Origin: an uncultured Clostridium sp.
Lineage (GTDB): Bacteria > Bacillota > Clostridia > TANB77 > CAG-508
Length of the DNA stretch: 7,954 bases
NCBI GenBank assembly: GCA_946545035.1
Contig: CAMNND010000045.1
Location: 1 to 7,954, forward strand
Reading direction: 5' to 3'
The position numbers were made by a program, and so were the translations under genes. The number at the start of each line of letters is the position of its first letter. Position 1 is the first letter of the stretch. Positions 1 to 6,276 of the stretch are shown here, piece by piece. A model generated the notes under the pieces. The model made no database searches and was not told where the DNA came from. It saw only the letters and a list, made by a program, of their open reading frames with translations.

Positions 1-525
1 GAAAATGCGATAGTTGTTCAAAATCAAATTGAAATTATGAATACAATTCGAGAATATTTTTCTAATAAACTTGAAACTGCCGCAAAAGAGTATAGTAAGA
101 GTTTGGAAAAGAATATTCAAGATTTATTAGATTGCATGCTTACAAGTAAAAGAACTGTATCTGTAACACAGGATTTTGCTGTACGAGTTACGGATAGTTA
201 TAATAATGAATCAAAATCTGAAGGACAGTTTGCAGTAGTTTCGTTTGCATATATCGGAGGTATCCTAAAAATTTTGAAAGATAGTGAGGAGTTAACATCA
301 AAAGAATATCCTCTTGTCTTAGATGGACCGTTTTCGAAGTTAGATAAGGATCAAAGACAAAATGTTGTTGAAGCATTACCTCAGTTTGCTCCTCAAGTTA
401 TTGTTTTTTCTAAGGATGATTTGCATGACGTTATAGCAAGTGAAAATATTGGGGAAGTATGGACGATTCAAAGTAATGATGAAAAAAATATAGCTGTAGT
501 GAAGGAAGGGCGACAATGGAATTAA
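1..525 (+). CDS. SMC/ABC-type ATPase, C-terminal part only (5' end outside window)
   Basis: The frame is open from base 1, with twelve codons before the first ATG at 37, so this is the tail of a longer gene. The visible 174 codons begin with a charged helical stretch. They then show the distal half of an ABC/SMC ATPase head: a signature-like SEGQ at 217-228, a Walker B with D-loop reading PLVLDGPFSKLD at 310-345 (aspartate codon 322-324), and a switch-like strand QVIVFSKDD near 394-420. The order and spacing match the C-terminal end of DndD in this same window, but the sequences differ clearly, so it is a separate family. The SD-like GAAGGAAGGG for the next gene lies in its last codons, and the two genes overlap by 10 nt, implying translational coupling. 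Being an SMC-like ATPase is well supported. A role as the restriction or effector ATPase of the neighbouring Dnd system is inference from position. The N-terminal Walker A half lies outside the window. Confidence 0.8.
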   Translation, partial: ENAIVVQNQIEIMNTIREYFSNKLETAAKEYSKSLEKNIQDLLDCMLTSKRTVSVTQDFAVRVTDSYNNESKSEGQFAVVSFAYIGGILKILKDSEELTSKEYPLVLDGPFSKLDKDQRQNVVEALPQFAPQVIVFSKDDLHDVIASENIGEVWTIQSNDEKNIAVVKEGRQWN

Positions 526-1043
526 AAACAGATATTATTTTAAAAGGGACAGCTTGGAATGAAGCAATTTCAGAATTGGCTGAGTTATTTAAACCTAGAA
601 CGAATTATGATATTTTTATGTTAAGTTTATCTATTGGTATTATGTATGATAAAAGAATAAGTGTTCCAGATGAAAATGGAGAAGAACCTAAAAGTATTGC
701 TCGTAATGTGGTTAGAAATCATGATAATGGAAAGTTGGATTTTTATTTTCAAGCAGCTATTTTATCAACTTTAACTGAAGATTTGTCTGAAGAGCAAAGA
801 TTAGAATTGGCTTTTGGAGAAAAAACTGATTTTAATAAAATGTCTTTTTTATTAGAATTTGCAAATTTTGGAGTCACAAAGCTTGTAGAACATATTGGTG
901 AAACTACTTTTGAAACAATGGATAAAATAAAAAATTATTTGGTTTCTACTGTTGAGGGATACAATTTTGATATTGATGAATTATCCATTGATGAATTATC
1001 TTTTGATGAATTCGAGATTCCAAAAAGTGAGCTAATGAAATAA
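516..1043 (+). CDS. 175-aa acidic protein, possibly dnd system-associated family
   Basis: I do not firmly recognise this protein. It starts at ATG 516 inside the end of the upstream ATPase gene, 5 nt after a purine-rich SD (501-510), and ends in TAA at 1043. It has no signal peptide or membrane segment, so it is probably cytoplasmic. The N-terminal third contains FKPRTNYDIFMLSLSIGIMY followed by a basic DKR. This pattern (charged lead-in, hydrophobic helix, then Lys/Arg) vaguely recalls the small 'dnd system-associated protein 4' family. That is a memory-based suggestion, not a match I could verify. The middle is helical and mixed-charge. The C-terminus is acidic and holds three near-identical DELS-type repeats (residues 153-167). 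Coupling to the SMC-like ATPase suggests the two form a complex. It is followed directly by the palindromic terminator/promoter before dndB, so it is the last gene of the upstream unit. Confidence 0.75.
   Translation: MELKTDIILKGTAWNEAISELAELFKPRTNYDIFMLSLSIGIMYDKRISVPDENGEEPKSIARNVVRNHDNGKLDFYFQAAILSTLTEDLSEEQRLELAFGEKTDFNKMSFLLEFANFGVTKLVEHIGETTFETMDKIKNYLVSTVEGYNFDIDELSIDELSFDEFEIPKSELMK
972..1016 (+). repeat. 15-nt in-frame tandem repeat, three copies
   Basis: Three consecutive 15-nt units (972-986, 987-1001, 1002-1016) each begin with a hydrophobic codon followed by GATGAATT. The first two units differ only in their last base; the third diverges at its first and last codons. In frame they encode I-DELS, I-DELS and F-DEFE, giving the preceding 175-aa protein an acidic amphipathic tail. 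Copy number could vary between strains by slippage. Confidence 0.75.
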
Positions 1044-1044
1044 A

Positions 1045-1073
1045 TTGACAAAACGCACCTACTTAAGTATACT
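1045..1073 (+). promoter_or_regulatory. dndB promoter, near-consensus sigma-70/A type
   Basis: A perfect -35 box TTGACA (1045-1050) is followed by exactly 17 nt and a -10 box TATACT (1068-1073, 5 of 6 consensus bases). Transcription would start near 1079-1081, leaving a leader of about 30 nt with the dndB SD (1097-1102). The promoter begins 2 nt after the stop codon of the upstream gene and lies mostly inside the 1050-1092 inverted repeat, so anything binding that palindrome should repress it. It is the best candidate promoter for dndB and, by read-through, for the genes behind it. Confidence 0.75.
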
Positions 1074-1092
1074 ACTTGAGTAGGTGCGTTTT
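1050..1092 (+). terminator. 20-bp inverted repeat: likely terminator of the upstream pair, and operator
   Basis: Left arm 1050-1069 and right arm 1073-1092 pair over all 20 positions with one G-T wobble and a 3-nt loop. The hairpin begins with four A and ends with four T followed by ATATA, the layout of a (possibly bidirectional) intrinsic terminator. It lies 6 nt past the stop of the upstream gene. RNA starting at the embedded promoter, near 1080, lacks the left arm. The hairpin would therefore stop read-through from upstream but not dndB transcription itself. Confidence 0.75.
1060..1082. promoter_or_regulatory. Twin 10-bp palindromes over the dndB -10 region, candidate operator
   Basis: Within the larger inverted repeat are two 10-bp boxes, TACTTAAGTA (1060-1069, a perfect palindrome) and TACTTGAGTA (1073-1082, one change). 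They are spaced 13 bp start to start and flank and overlap the -10 box. DndB is known as a negative regulator of dnd transcription in Salmonella, where it binds the promoter region. An autoregulatory site here is therefore plausible, but no binding can be seen from sequence alone. Confidence 0.45.
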
Positions 1093-1108
1093 ATATAGGA
1101 GATCAATT

Positions 1109-2167
1109 ATGAAATATTGTTTTAGATTCCCAGTTGTGAAAGGAATACAGGCGGGAAATGTTTATTATATTGCAATGGTTCCTTTGAATATGATTCCAAA
1201 ACTTTTTGCTGATGAAGAATATGTACTTCCTGAATTCCGAGCTCAAAGACGACTTAATGAAAATCGGATTCCTGAAATTAAAAGATATATATTGGAAAAT
1301 CGCATGTCTTATGTATTTTCAGCTTTGGCTGCATCCATTGATGGAGATTTTCAATTTATTCAAAGTGAAAATGAGGATGTAGGAATACTTGAAGTTGATA
1401 TGAATGCCAGATTCTTAATAAACGATGGACAACACAGAAAAGCTGCTATACTTGGAGCATTAGAAGAAGATCAGTCTTTAGGTGATGAAACAATATCTGT
1501 TGTTTTTTTCGAAGATAAAGGATTGAATAGAAGTCAGCAAATGTTTACGGATTTGAATAAACATGCTGTTAAGACATCTAATTCTTTAGCAGAATTGTAT
1601 GATTCGCGAGACCCATTGGCAGTTATTACTCGAGAAACAATAATGAATAATTATTTTTTAAATGAGTATACCGATAAAGAAAAGGATAATTTAGGAAAAT
1701 ACTCTTCAAATTTATTTACATTAAATTTGTTTTATAAAGCAAATAAAAGGATTTTCGGTAGGAAAACTATTTCAACTTCGGATAAGGTATTTCTTGAATT
1801 ATTTTGGAATGCTGTTGTAAAAAACATGACTCCATGGATTGAACTTAGAAATAAAGAAATTAGTAAGAAAGATTTACGTGAAAATTATATTTCAACACAA
1901 GGGGTTGTTATTCAAGCATTGGGTCGTATAGGAGAATATATATGCGTAAACAAACTTAATGCCGATGATGTTTTGTCAAAGTTAAGAGATATTAATTGGA
2001 AGAGAAGTTCTATAGATTGGAAAAATAGAGCAATTCGTCCGAATGGAAGAATAATCGCTAGCGAAACTGCAATTTTGTTAACGGCCAATCAAATAAAAAA
2101 TAAATTAGGAATTGCTCTATCTGAAGAAGAAAAAATTAAAGAAAAGAGTATTCAATTGATTGATTAG
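1109..2167 (+). CDS. dndB: DndB, DGQHR-motif regulator of DNA phosphorothioation
   Basis: DndB is the non-essential regulatory member of Dnd systems. It lowers modification and represses dnd transcription in the enterobacterial cases studied. The protein has 352 residues. The signature DGQHR is at residues 106-110, preceded by a hydrophobic strand, and further on is a conserved-looking segment QMFTDLNKHAVKTS, typical of DGQHR-domain proteins. No membrane or secretion signals are present. I place the start at ATG 1109, behind AGGAGA (1097-1102, 6-nt spacing). A longer frame from TTG 1076 would translate the palindrome downstream of the likely transcription start and lacks an SD. The gene has its own promoter at 1045-1073 and is separated from dndC by 271 nt, so its expression may be set apart from the modification genes. 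Other DGQHR families exist, but the adjacent dndC-D-E make DndB the sound call. Confidence 0.93.
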   Translation: MKYCFRFPVVKGIQAGNVYYIAMVPLNMIPKLFADEEYVLPEFRAQRRLNENRIPEIKRYILENRMSYVFSALAASIDGDFQFIQSENEDVGILEVDMNARFLINDGQHRKAAILGALEEDQSLGDETISVVFFEDKGLNRSQQMFTDLNKHAVKTSNSLAELYDSRDPLAVITRETIMNNYFLNEYTDKEKDNLGKYSSNLFTLNLFYKANKRIFGRKTISTSDKVFLELFWNAVVKNMTPWIELRNKEISKKDLRENYISTQGVVIQALGRIGEYICVNKLNADDVLSKLRDINWKRSSIDWKNRAIRPNGRIIASETAILLTANQIKNKLGIALSEEEKIKEKSIQLID

Positions 2168-2177
2168 TAATTTTTAT

Positions 2178-2246
2178 GAATACTTATCACATACAAATAT
2201 TCATTTATATAGGAGACTATGAATGAATATTTGTAAAAATGTATTC
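2178..2246 (+). other. Long inverted repeat with SD in its apical loop, after dndB
   Basis: The inner stem pairs 2192-2209 with 2218-2235 (18 bp, one G-T) around an 8-nt loop, TAGGAGAC. An outer stem pairs GAATAC (2178-2183) with GTATTC (2241-2246) across an asymmetric internal loop. The loop displays a good Shine-Dalgarno (AGGAGA), and an ATG at 2219 opens a five-codon frame (MNEYL, stop 2234-2236). No T-run follows, so it does not look like an intrinsic terminator. It could be an mRNA processing or stability element, a leader-peptide device controlling downstream translation, or a protein-binding DNA palindrome. The 12 bases 2205-2216 repeat exactly the dndB SD region (1091-1102). Confidence 0.55.
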
Positions 2247-2255
2247 TAATTGTTT

Positions 2256-2285
2256 TTCATATGTGCAAAATGTTACTTATAGAAT
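2256..2285 (+). promoter_or_regulatory. Weak candidate promoter before the small ORF and dndC
   Basis: TTCATA (2256-2261, 4 of 6 bases) and TAGAAT (2280-2285, 5 of 6) are 18 nt apart, 20 nt ahead of the 35-codon ORF. In DNA this AT-rich, such matches arise by chance. It is listed because the 271-nt gap could hold a separate promoter for dndC-D-E-A. Confidence 0.25.
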
Positions 2286-2304
2286 AAGGTTTAAGGAGTA
2301 TGGT

Positions 2305-2412
2305 ATGCACAATGATAGTAAAAACAAAAATAATAAATATTCAAGGAAATTGCTTACAAAAATAAAATGTTTGTATTCTTTGAGTATTGAAGAACATATT
2401 TTGATTATTTAA
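2305..2412 (+). CDS. Hypothetical 35-aa basic small protein between dndB and dndC
   Basis: This short frame starts at ATG 2305 with an ideal SD, AAGGAG (2293-2298), 6 nt upstream, and ends in TAA at 2412, 26 nt before dndC. An ATG at 2300 lies only 1 nt from the SD and is in another frame, so 2305 is preferred. The product opens with a very polar Asn/Lys-rich segment (MHNDSKNKNNKY), has a Lys/Arg-rich middle with one cysteine (KIKCLYSL), and finishes in a hydrophobic ILII. I recognise no family. It could be a real small protein, a leader whose translation affects the following dndC start, or chance. The SD quality and position in an otherwise compact operon argue for translation, while base composition in such AT-rich DNA gives no extra support. 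Confidence 0.4.
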   Translation: MHNDSKNKNNKYSRKLLTKIKCLYSLSIEEHILII

Positions 2413-2438
2413 AAATCAGGAGAGATAGAGGATTTTAA

Positions 2439-3938
2439 ATGGCAATTACAAAAGAACTGATAGATGAATTGATAATCACTATTCAAAATTTATATTTAAT
2501 GGATGATATACCATGGATGGTTGGTTATTCAGGTGGAAAAGATAGCACTGCAGCTGTTCAATTAGTATGGATGGCATTAGATAGATTGCCAAAAGAAAAA
2601 CGTAAGAAGCCTATTCATATAATGAATACGGATACATTGGTTGAATCTCCAGTGGTCTCAAAATGGGTTGAGAAATCATTGGAATCTATGAAAAATGAAG
2701 CACAAAATAATGATCTACCAATTATTCCAGAGCGTTTAATACCTGATTATGATAATACGTTTTGGGTTAATTTGATTGGGCGTGGATATCCATTTCCAAG
2801 AATGAAGTATAGATGGTGTACAGATAGATTAAAGATAAAACCTGTAAATAAGTTTATTAAGAATAAAATAGCAGAACATGGTGAAATTATTTTAGTTTTG
2901 GGGACACGTAAAAAGGAAAGTTCTAGAAGAAATAGAACTATGACAAATCTTGAAAAAAAGAGAGTGCGTGAACTTTTAAGTCCCAATCCAACTTTGGCGA
3001 ATGAATTAGTTTTTTCTCCAATGGAAGATTGGACAGATGATGATGTTTGGACTTTTTTAATGCAATATAAAAATCCATGGAATTATTCAAACATGGATCT
3101 TTTAACAATGTATCGTGGAGCGACTGCGGATAATGAATGTCCAATGCAAATTGATAAATCAACACAATCATGTGGTAAGAGTCGTTTTGGATGTTGGGTC
3201 TGTACGATGGTTGAAAAAGATAAATCAATGGAAGCAATGATAGCAAATGATCAAGAAAAAGAATGGATGACTCCACTTTTAGAATTTAGAAATGAGTTTG
3301 GTAATGAAGAAGGAGATCGTGAGCGTAGAAGTTTTAGGAGAATGAAAGGTAATTTACAAGGAAATTATGGTAAGTTATTTCATGGACCGTATAAAAAAGA
3401 GGTACGTGAGCATTGGCTAGAACGTTTGCTTACTATTCAAAAGAATATTAATGAAACTGGTCCTGAGGAATTTAGTGATTTAGAGTTGATTCGTCTTGAA
3501 GAGTTACAGGAAATAAGAAGAATATGGGTTAATGATAAACATGAGTTTGATGATTCATTACCAAAAATATATGAAAAAGTACTAGGAAAACCATTCGTTG
3601 ATCCAACATGGCTTCACAATGAAAATTTTGAAGCTGAAGAGTGGAAAATACTTAAAGAAGTTTGTGAACAAATGTATCCTGATGAAGAATTAGTTTTCGA
3701 GATGATGTATTCATTAATTGATTTGGAAAATAAAGCTTCAGGAGTGAGTCAGAGAAAAGGAATTCTTCAAAATATAAATAAAACTATTTGTTCTACATTC
3801 TATAAGAATGAAAATGACGCAAGAGAATACTATACAAATATGATGGTAAGAAAAAAAGAAAATGGTGGTAAGTATAATGAAAAATTCTTGGATTATCAGC
3901 CATTAGAATCAGAATATGAAGAGGACGAGGATGAATAA
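2439..3938 (+). CDS. dndC: DndC, PP-loop ATPase / Fe-S protein of DNA sulfur modification
   Basis: DndC is the PAPS-reductase/ATP-pyrophosphatase-like enzyme that activates sulfur received from the cysteine desulfurase for insertion into the DNA backbone. The 499-residue product has the usual family length. The PP-loop SGGKDS is at residues 31-36 after the strand WMVGY. An RWCTDRLKIKP segment follows (Cys127), characteristic of the PAPS reductase fold. A four-cysteine set at 234, 245, 252 and 255 (C-x10-C-x6-C-x2-C, ending GCWVC) fits ligands of the 4Fe-4S cluster reported for DndC. The C-terminal third is charged and ends in an acidic run (EYEEDEDE). The start at ATG 2439 has AGAGGA at 2427-2432. 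The stop is 3 nt before dndD, whose SD-like GAGG lies in the last dndC codons, so the two are co-translated. A generic PAPS reductase is excluded by length and context. Confidence 0.96.
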   Translation: MAITKELIDELIITIQNLYLMDDIPWMVGYSGGKDSTAAVQLVWMALDRLPKEKRKKPIHIMNTDTLVESPVVSKWVEKSLESMKNEAQNNDLPIIPERLIPDYDNTFWVNLIGRGYPFPRMKYRWCTDRLKIKPVNKFIKNKIAEHGEIILVLGTRKKESSRRNRTMTNLEKKRVRELLSPNPTLANELVFSPMEDWTDDDVWTFLMQYKNPWNYSNMDLLTMYRGATADNECPMQIDKSTQSCGKSRFGCWVCTMVEKDKSMEAMIANDQEKEWMTPLLEFRNEFGNEEGDRERRSFRRMKGNLQGNYGKLFHGPYKKEVREHWLERLLTIQKNINETGPEEFSDLELIRLEELQEIRRIWVNDKHEFDDSLPKIYEKVLGKPFVDPTWLHNENFEAEEWKILKEVCEQMYPDEELVFEMMYSLIDLENKASGVSQRKGILQNINKTICSTFYKNENDAREYYTNMMVRKKENGGKYNEKFLDYQPLESEYEEDEDE

Positions 3939-3941
3939 TAA

Positions 3942-5894
3942 ATGATTATTAAGCGATTACAATTGCATAATTTTGGAGTATATGCAGGAGATAATGAATT
4001 TTTATTTTCAAACAATAAACCAATTGTTTTGATTGGTGGAATGAATGGACGAGGTAAAACTACTTTTTTAGAGGCGGTACTTCTCGCTTTATATGGGTCT
4101 AATTCTTTTGCATATAAAGAAAGTAAAAAAAGATCATATCCACAGTATCTTAAATCATTTATTAATAAGCATGTGGCAGATCGTACATGTAGTGTTGAGT
4201 TAGAGTTTGAGATAAATAATGATTCAAAAGAAAATTATATTATCAAAAGATCATGGGATGGTAATGATAATCGAGTATCTGAACTTATTTCTGTGTTTAG
4301 TAATGGCGTGAAAAATGAATTTTTAACGCAAAATTGGTCAATGTTTGTAGAAAATATTTTACCAAGTGCACTTTCTAGTTTTTTCTTTTTTGATGGTGAA
4401 AAAATTGCAGAAATGGCTGTTGATAGTTCTAATAAGCAATTAAAAAATGCAATTAGATCTATGCTTGGAATCACTGTGTTAGATGTTCTTGAAAACGATA
4501 TTCTAAGAAACATTAAGAAAATTGAAAAAGAGGACGCAAATGTTAACTCAGTAGGAATTGTACAAAAATTGCGTGACAAGAAAGATAATGCAATTGCTAA
4601 ATTAGAAAAAATTGATTTAGAAATTGAAAGATGTAAACAAAGTTTAGTAGAAGATAACGATAATATTGAAGCACTTCATCAGTTGTATAATGCAAAAGGT
4701 GGAGATGCTGTAGAAAAAAAACAAGAAATGATGCAAGAAAGAGCATCACTTAAATCTGATTTAGATTCTGAAGAGGGACATCTATATGAACTTGTTGGTG
4801 CTGAATTACCTTTCTCTTTAGTTTCAGATTTATTACAAAACATAAAGTTACAAGCAACTGATGAGCATAATGATATTGTCATGGATGAGGCAGTTTTACA
4901 ACTTGATGATATTCTTAATGAATTTATCACTCAGTATGATAAAGATCCTAAGGCAAGTATCGATTTTTTGAATTATGTTAAGAATCGCCAAAATGATGAT
5001 TATGAAGAACCACTTTATAATTTATCAGGTCAAGCATTATTTCAGGTTAATAAATTAGTTGAAGGTCATTTGAATTCTTCAAAAGAAGAAGCAAAAAGAC
5101 TTTTATTACAAAAAAAGCATAAACAAAAACAAATTGCAGAGTTAGACAGTTATCTCTCATTAGATATTAATGAAAAAGAATTAAAAGAAATTCATGAAAA
5201 AATAACTGAAGCTGAGAAAAAAATGGTTAGTAACCAAGTAAAAATTGATTCTTTAGAGCAAAAAAGAAGAGATGTTAATTCGGAAGTTACAGCCACCACA
5301 GCAGAATTTAATAAATATGTTGAAACATATTTAGCATCAGTAGAAACACATGATAAAGCTGAGCGTATTAATAAGTATTCAAACATTGCTTTGAGTATTA
5401 TAAATAAATACCAGGTAGCTTTACAAAAAAGAAAAACGGATATTTTAGCAGAGACAATAACAGCTTGTTATAAAAGACTAGCAAATAAAAAGAATTTGAT
5501 AAATAAAATTGTAATGGAGTCTGAATCATTAGCGATCAAATATTTTTCTGAAGAAGGAAAAGAGGTTACACAAGATTCATTATCAGCGGGAGAACAACAA
5601 TTAATGGTAATCTCTATTCTTTGGGCATTGGCTTTATGCTCAAAGAAAAAATTACCAGTAATTATTGATACTCCTCTATCAAGATTAGATTCATTGCATA
5701 GAAAAGCACTAATAACTACATATTTTCCAAATGCTGGGGAACAAACTATTATTCTTTCTACAGATTCTGAGATTGATACCACATACTATGAATTGATGAA
5801 AAGTAATGTAGGTGATGAGTTTACGTTAATTTACGATGAACAAACTAAAAGTACATCCATTAAATGTGGTTATATGATGGGAGCAAACAAATGA
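3942..5894 (+). CDS. dndD: DndD, SMC/Rad50-like ATPase of DNA sulfur modification
   Basis: DndD is the ATPase of the phosphorothioation complex, thought to act with DndC and DndE at the DNA target. The 650-residue protein has the split ABC/SMC layout. The N-terminal Walker A GMNGRGKT is at residues 33-40. FFFDGEKI follows about 100 residues later. A central heptad-rich, Lys/Glu-rich region of roughly 190-480 predicts two coiled-coil arms. The C-terminal half head carries signature SLSAGEQQ (546-553), Walker B LPVIIDTP (Asp576) and D-loop LSRLD (579-583). Asp576 is followed by Thr-Pro rather than the usual Glu, which to my knowledge is normal in DndD and not a defect. It starts 3 nt after dndC and ends overlapping dndE by 4 nt (ATGA). 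It is intact, without frameshifts. Confidence 0.96.
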   Translation: MIIKRLQLHNFGVYAGDNEFLFSNNKPIVLIGGMNGRGKTTFLEAVLLALYGSNSFAYKESKKRSYPQYLKSFINKHVADRTCSVELEFEINNDSKENYIIKRSWDGNDNRVSELISVFSNGVKNEFLTQNWSMFVENILPSALSSFFFFDGEKIAEMAVDSSNKQLKNAIRSMLGITVLDVLENDILRNIKKIEKEDANVNSVGIVQKLRDKKDNAIAKLEKIDLEIERCKQSLVEDNDNIEALHQLYNAKGGDAVEKKQEMMQERASLKSDLDSEEGHLYELVGAELPFSLVSDLLQNIKLQATDEHNDIVMDEAVLQLDDILNEFITQYDKDPKASIDFLNYVKNRQNDDYEEPLYNLSGQALFQVNKLVEGHLNSSKEEAKRLLLQKKHKQKQIAELDSYLSLDINEKELKEIHEKITEAEKKMVSNQVKIDSLEQKRRDVNSEVTATTAEFNKYVETYLASVETHDKAERINKYSNIALSIINKYQVALQKRKTDILAETITACYKRLANKKNLINKIVMESESLAIKYFSEEGKEVTQDSLSAGEQQLMVISILWALALCSKKKLPVIIDTPLSRLDSLHRKALITTYFPNAGEQTIILSTDSEIDTTYYELMKSNVGDEFTLIYDEQTKSTSIKCGYMMGANK

Positions 5895-6274
5895 TAATAA
5901 AGCAGATAAGAGTTTCTGAACAAGCTAAGGCACAATTATCAAGGCTTAAGGGGAAGACAGGAATAAAAAATTGGAATGTTTTATGTAGATGGGCACTCTG
6001 CTATTCCCTTAGTGAAAAAACATTACCAACTGATATACAAATTGTTGCGGATAGTAATCTTGAAATGTCATGGTTAACATTTGGTGGTGATTATTATGAG
6101 TTATACGAAGCGTTGGTAAAAGCCTGGTGCCAGCAAATGAATTTGTCAACAGATAATGCTACAATTACTAAATATTTCAGATTAAATTTAGAACGTGGAA
6201 TTGCACATTTATGTGGAACAGGTTTTATAAAAAGTCTTGACGATTTAGTTAAATTGGCAGTTAAGGAGAAATAG
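5891..6274 (+). CDS. dndE: DndE, small DNA-binding component of DNA sulfur modification
   Basis: DndE is a small basic protein needed for phosphorothioation. The E. coli homologue forms tetramers and binds nicked double-stranded DNA. The 127 residues fit the family closely. The N-terminal RVSEQAKAQLSRLKGKTG, then NWNVLCRWALCYSL, the central NLEMSWLTFGGDYYEL and the late YFRLNLERGIAHL are all recognisable DndE blocks. Lysines and arginines cluster in the first 35 residues. I set the start at ATG 5891, overlapping the dndD stop as ATGA, with GGGAG at 5879-5883 (7-nt spacing). An upstream in-frame ATG at 5864 would add nine residues lying wholly inside dndD and has no SD. The gene ends 2 nt before dndA, and its last codons carry the dndA ribosome site. 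It is intact. Confidence 0.95.
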   Translation: MIIKQIRVSEQAKAQLSRLKGKTGIKNWNVLCRWALCYSLSEKTLPTDIQIVADSNLEMSWLTFGGDYYELYEALVKAWCQQMNLSTDNATITKYFRLNLERGIAHLCGTGFIKSLDDLVKLAVKEK

Positions 6275-6276
6275 AT

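Noticed and set aside
37..39. ATG 37 as the true start of the first gene
   Set aside because: The frame is open back to base 1, no SD precedes 37, and the visible part holds only the C-terminal half of an ATPase head, so the gene must begin outside the window.
1076..1108. Eleven-residue N-terminal extension of DndB from TTG 1076
   Set aside because: The codons lie in the palindrome at or before the predicted transcription start and have no SD, whereas ATG 1109 has AGGAGA at 6-nt spacing.
4235..5782. Minus-strand open frames within dndD and others within dndC and dndA
   Set aside because: They run antisense to well-identified genes, have no ribosome sites or recognisable protein features, and read as Phe/Ser/Leu-rich complements of Lys/Glu-rich coding strands.
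5864..5890. Nine-residue extension of DndE from ATG 5864
   Set aside because: It is wholly inside dndD without an SD. ATG 5891 gives the family's usual N-terminus and the ATGA overlap.
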